Source: Nanobdellota archaeon (GTDB lineage Archaea > Nanobdellota > Nanobdellia > SCGC-AAA011-G17 > VGLX01). Taken from it: 6,516 bases of DNA. Below the pieces are notes generated by a model, which made no database searches, was not told where the DNA came from, and was given only the letters and a program-made list of their open reading frames with translations. The position numbers and the translations under genes were made by a program. Position 1 is the stretch's first letter, and every line of letters starts with the position of its first letter. This document shows, one piece after another, positions 5,014 to 6,516 of this stretch. The DNA lies in assembly GCA_018894775.1 (NCBI GenBank), contig JAHIPG010000215.1, positions 1 to 6,516 on the forward strand, in the 5' to 3' direction.

Positions 5014-5844
5014 ATGGTACTAAATGATCAAGACATCAAAAAAATTACAGACTTTGTGAAAAAAGAACCCCAAACAGTACAAGAAATATCTAAACTGATA
5101 AAAAAAAGCTGGGTAACAACAGATTCTTACCTTAACCAAATCAAGGAAAGGACAGGCCTGATAGACATCAAGACTTTCAGAGGGGGAACAAAAGCAGCCC
5201 TGAAAATAGTATTCTACAACCATGCAGGCTCATTAGCAACAGACGACTTAAAAGAAAACCTGTATAACCTGATAAAAAACGGAAGGAAAAAAATAGATTT
5301 TGACTTTCTAGAAATATATCAATTCATCCCTGACAGGAAAAAAAGAGCATTTTTTGAAGATTACGAAAGAGAAAACATAACAAATATCATCTCTTTTCTA
5401 AGACAGGCAACAAACCAAGTCTATATTTTTTCAGGCAATCTATCATTCATGAACTTAAAAGAAAAAAATAATTCAATCCTGTCTGTAATCGAAGAACTTG
5501 TTAAAAGAAAAGTAAACATAAAAATTTTATGCAGAATAAACATAGCATCGTTAGGAAATATAAATAACATTCTGACATTAATGGCAAAATATCCTGATTT
5601 TATAGAAATCAAACACTGCTACCAACCTCTAAGAGGTACAATAATAGATGATAAAATAGCGAGGTTTAAAGACGAAGAATGCTTAACTACATACAAAAAA
5701 GATGAGCTTAACAAAGACACAAGAGTAATCTATGAATTCCATGACTCTGAATGGGTGTCCTGGATGCAGAAAGTATTCTGGAATCTGTTCCGCTTCTCAA
5801 TAGACCACAACAAAAGAATGAAAGAAATCAAGAAAATTATTTAA
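5014..5844 (+). CDS. TrmB/PLD-like winged-helix transcriptional regulator
   Basis: This 276-residue protein has an N-terminal winged helix-turn-helix (about residues 5-68: TVQEISKLIKKSWVTTDSYL, then a wing around FRGGTKAALKIVFY) that should bind DNA. A phospholipase-D-like or TrmB middle domain follows: VYIFSGNLSF (136-145), VNIKILCRIN (167-176), and a strand ending in RGTIIDDKIARF (207-218). In TrmB proteins this domain binds sugar or another ligand. The C-terminal helix WVSWMQKVFWNLFRF (247-261) is typical of archaeal members. The HKD phospholipase motif is absent, so it is not an active phospholipase. The gene diverges from the five-gene operon across 106 bp that contain a paired direct repeat, so it may control the operon, itself, or both; that is inference. 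It ends 9 bp from the end of pyrG, in convergent orientation. The ligand cannot be told from the sequence. Confidence 0.8.
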   Translation: MVLNDQDIKKITDFVKKEPQTVQEISKLIKKSWVTTDSYLNQIKERTGLIDIKTFRGGTKAALKIVFYNHAGSLATDDLKENLYNLIKNGRKKIDFDFLEIYQFIPDRKKRAFFEDYERENITNIISFLRQATNQVYIFSGNLSFMNLKEKNNSILSVIEELVKRKVNIKILCRINIASLGNINNILTLMAKYPDFIEIKHCYQPLRGTIIDDKIARFKDEECLTTYKKDELNKDTRVIYEFHDSEWVSWMQKVFWNLFRFSIDHNKRMKEIKKII

Positions 5845-5851
5845 GATAGAG

Positions 5852-5860
5852 TTTTATTTT
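5852..5860 (+). terminator. T-rich end signal for the regulator gene
   Basis: TTTTATTTT begins 8 bp after the regulator stop codon and overlaps the last codons of convergent pyrG. Archaeal termination needs only such T-rich tracts; no hairpin is evident. Confidence 0.35.
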
Positions 5861-6516
5861 AAGCAAGCCTTTATGAAACCATAAAATAAAGGAGCAGGTT
5901 CTTCAAGCTTAGATTTTAGTTCAGGATGTGCCTGGGTAGCTACGAAATAAGTATGCTTAGGCAGTTCAATAAATTCTACAAGCCTGCCATCCTGTGAACT
6001 CCCTGAAAAGACTAACCCTTTATCTTCCAAGACTTTATGATATTCAGGATTGACCTCATAACGATGCCTATGCCTCTCAGAAACAGTATTAGAACTATAA
6101 AGATAGAACACTTTGCTGCCAGCAAGAATATCAGCATCATAAGCTCCAAGACGCATAGTGCCACCCTTCTTATCCACCTTCTTCTGCTCAGGCAAGATAT
6201 CAACAACAGGATACTTTGTCTCAGGATCAATCTCAGTTGAATTAGCACCATTAAGGTCACAAATATGACGGGCATATTCAATAACAGCTAACTGCAAACC
6301 AAAACATAAACCAAGATAAGGAACATTCCTCTCTCTTGCATATTTTATAGCCTTTATCTTTCCCTCTGTTCCCCTACTACCAAAACCACCAGGAACAATA
6401 ATACCATCAACACCTTTAAGCTGATCATCAACCTTTTTCTCATCAGTTGTTTCTATCCACTTAACATTAATCTTACAATCAAGGTTAGCAGAACAATGAT
6501 TCAAAGCCTCAATAAC
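5854..6516 (-). CDS. pyrG: CTP synthase, C-terminal glutamine amidotransferase domain (5' part outside window)
   Basis: CTP synthase makes CTP from UTP, ATP and glutamine in the cytoplasm. The window holds the last 220 residues, about 40% of the usual 530-550, and the frame is open through the right edge. This is the class I glutaminase domain: PGGFGSRG oxyanion region, nucleophile Cys in GLCFGLQLA (C71 of the visible part), and the His/Glu pair in QAHPE (H197, E199). PyrG-specific signatures follow: GGTMRLGA, ERHRHRYEVNPEY, and the end APLFYGF. All three triad residues are present, so the domain should be active. A TTG at 6504 is not the start, because coding continues upstream of it. The gene is convergent with the regulator. 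Its closeness to the dCTP deaminase-like gene puts two cytidine-nucleotide genes within about 1 kb, though on separate transcripts. Confidence 0.97.
   Translation of the reverse strand, partial: VIEALNHCSANLDCKINVKWIETTDEKKVDDQLKGVDGIIVPGGFGSRGTEGKIKAIKYARERNVPYLGLCFGLQLAVIEYARHICDLNGANSTEIDPETKYPVVDILPEQKKVDKKGGTMRLGAYDADILAGSKVFYLYSSNTVSERHRHRYEVNPEYHKVLEDKGLVFSGSSQDGRLVEFIELPKHTYFVATQAHPELKSKLEEPAPLFYGFIKACLK

Noticed and set aside
5014..5844. An active phospholipase D
   Set aside because: No HxKxxxxD motif; the PLD-like fold here is the regulatory type that follows a winged helix in TrmB-like proteins.
6502..6504. TTG as a start for a 216-aa glutaminase
   Set aside because: The frame continues upstream to the window edge with plausible PyrG sequence, and free-standing PyrG C-terminal domains are not expected.

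Overview
The window looks archaeal. Base composition is AT-rich. Three genes that open a transcription unit each have an archaeal TATA-like box centred about 26-28 nt before their start codon, which implies leaderless transcripts. Most genes inside the operon instead carry Shine-Dalgarno sites (GGAGG or GGAGA). The regulator resembles archaeal TrmB/phospholipase-D-like winged-helix proteins, and the CTP synthase ends in the archaeal-looking AHPE form. A DPANN-type genome (Woesearchaeota or Pacearchaeota style) is my best guess; this is inference from style, not a database match.

Layout, left to right. (1) Positions 1-472, minus strand: the N-terminal part of a LAGLIDADG endonuclease-like protein with a helix-turn-helix-like region before it, cut by the window edge and with its own leaderless promoter. 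(2) Positions 597-4907, minus strand: a compact five-gene operon. In transcription order it encodes a two-domain dCTP deaminase/dUTPase-fold protein (4907-3765), an unrecognised 239-aa protein (3742-3023), a radical SAM/SPASM enzyme with an N-terminal PqqD/RRE-like domain (3021-1747), a 50-codon gene (1743-1591), and a second radical SAM/SPASM enzyme (1559-597). (3) Positions 4908-5013: a divergent promoter region with an 11-bp direct repeat. (4) Positions 5014-5844, plus strand: a TrmB-like winged-helix regulator. (5) Positions 5854-6516, minus strand: the C-terminal glutaminase domain of CTP synthase (pyrG), convergent with the regulator.

The main discovery is the 50-residue peptide between the two radical SAM/SPASM genes. 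It has a strong Shine-Dalgarno site built into the last codons and stop of the upstream enzyme gene, and an oligo-T tract follows it. It carries two YFVE[L/V] motifs exactly 25 residues apart, encoded by identical 12-nt blocks. With an RRE-bearing maturase upstream and a second SPASM enzyme downstream, this has the architecture of a ribosomally synthesised, post-translationally modified peptide (RiPP) locus. The peptide contains no cysteine, so a sactipeptide or ranthipeptide thioether is ruled out. Chemistry on Tyr, Phe, Val or Glu (cyclophane, PQQ-like Glu-Tyr or mycofactocin-like) is the plausible alternative. The product is unknown.

How the two upstream operon genes relate to the peptide is not clear. 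The dCTP deaminase-like protein may simply be a nucleotide-metabolism gene sharing the transcript, since CTP synthase lies close by, or it may belong to the system. No tRNA, rRNA, CRISPR array or insertion sequence was seen, and no gene-free stretch exceeds 300 bases.
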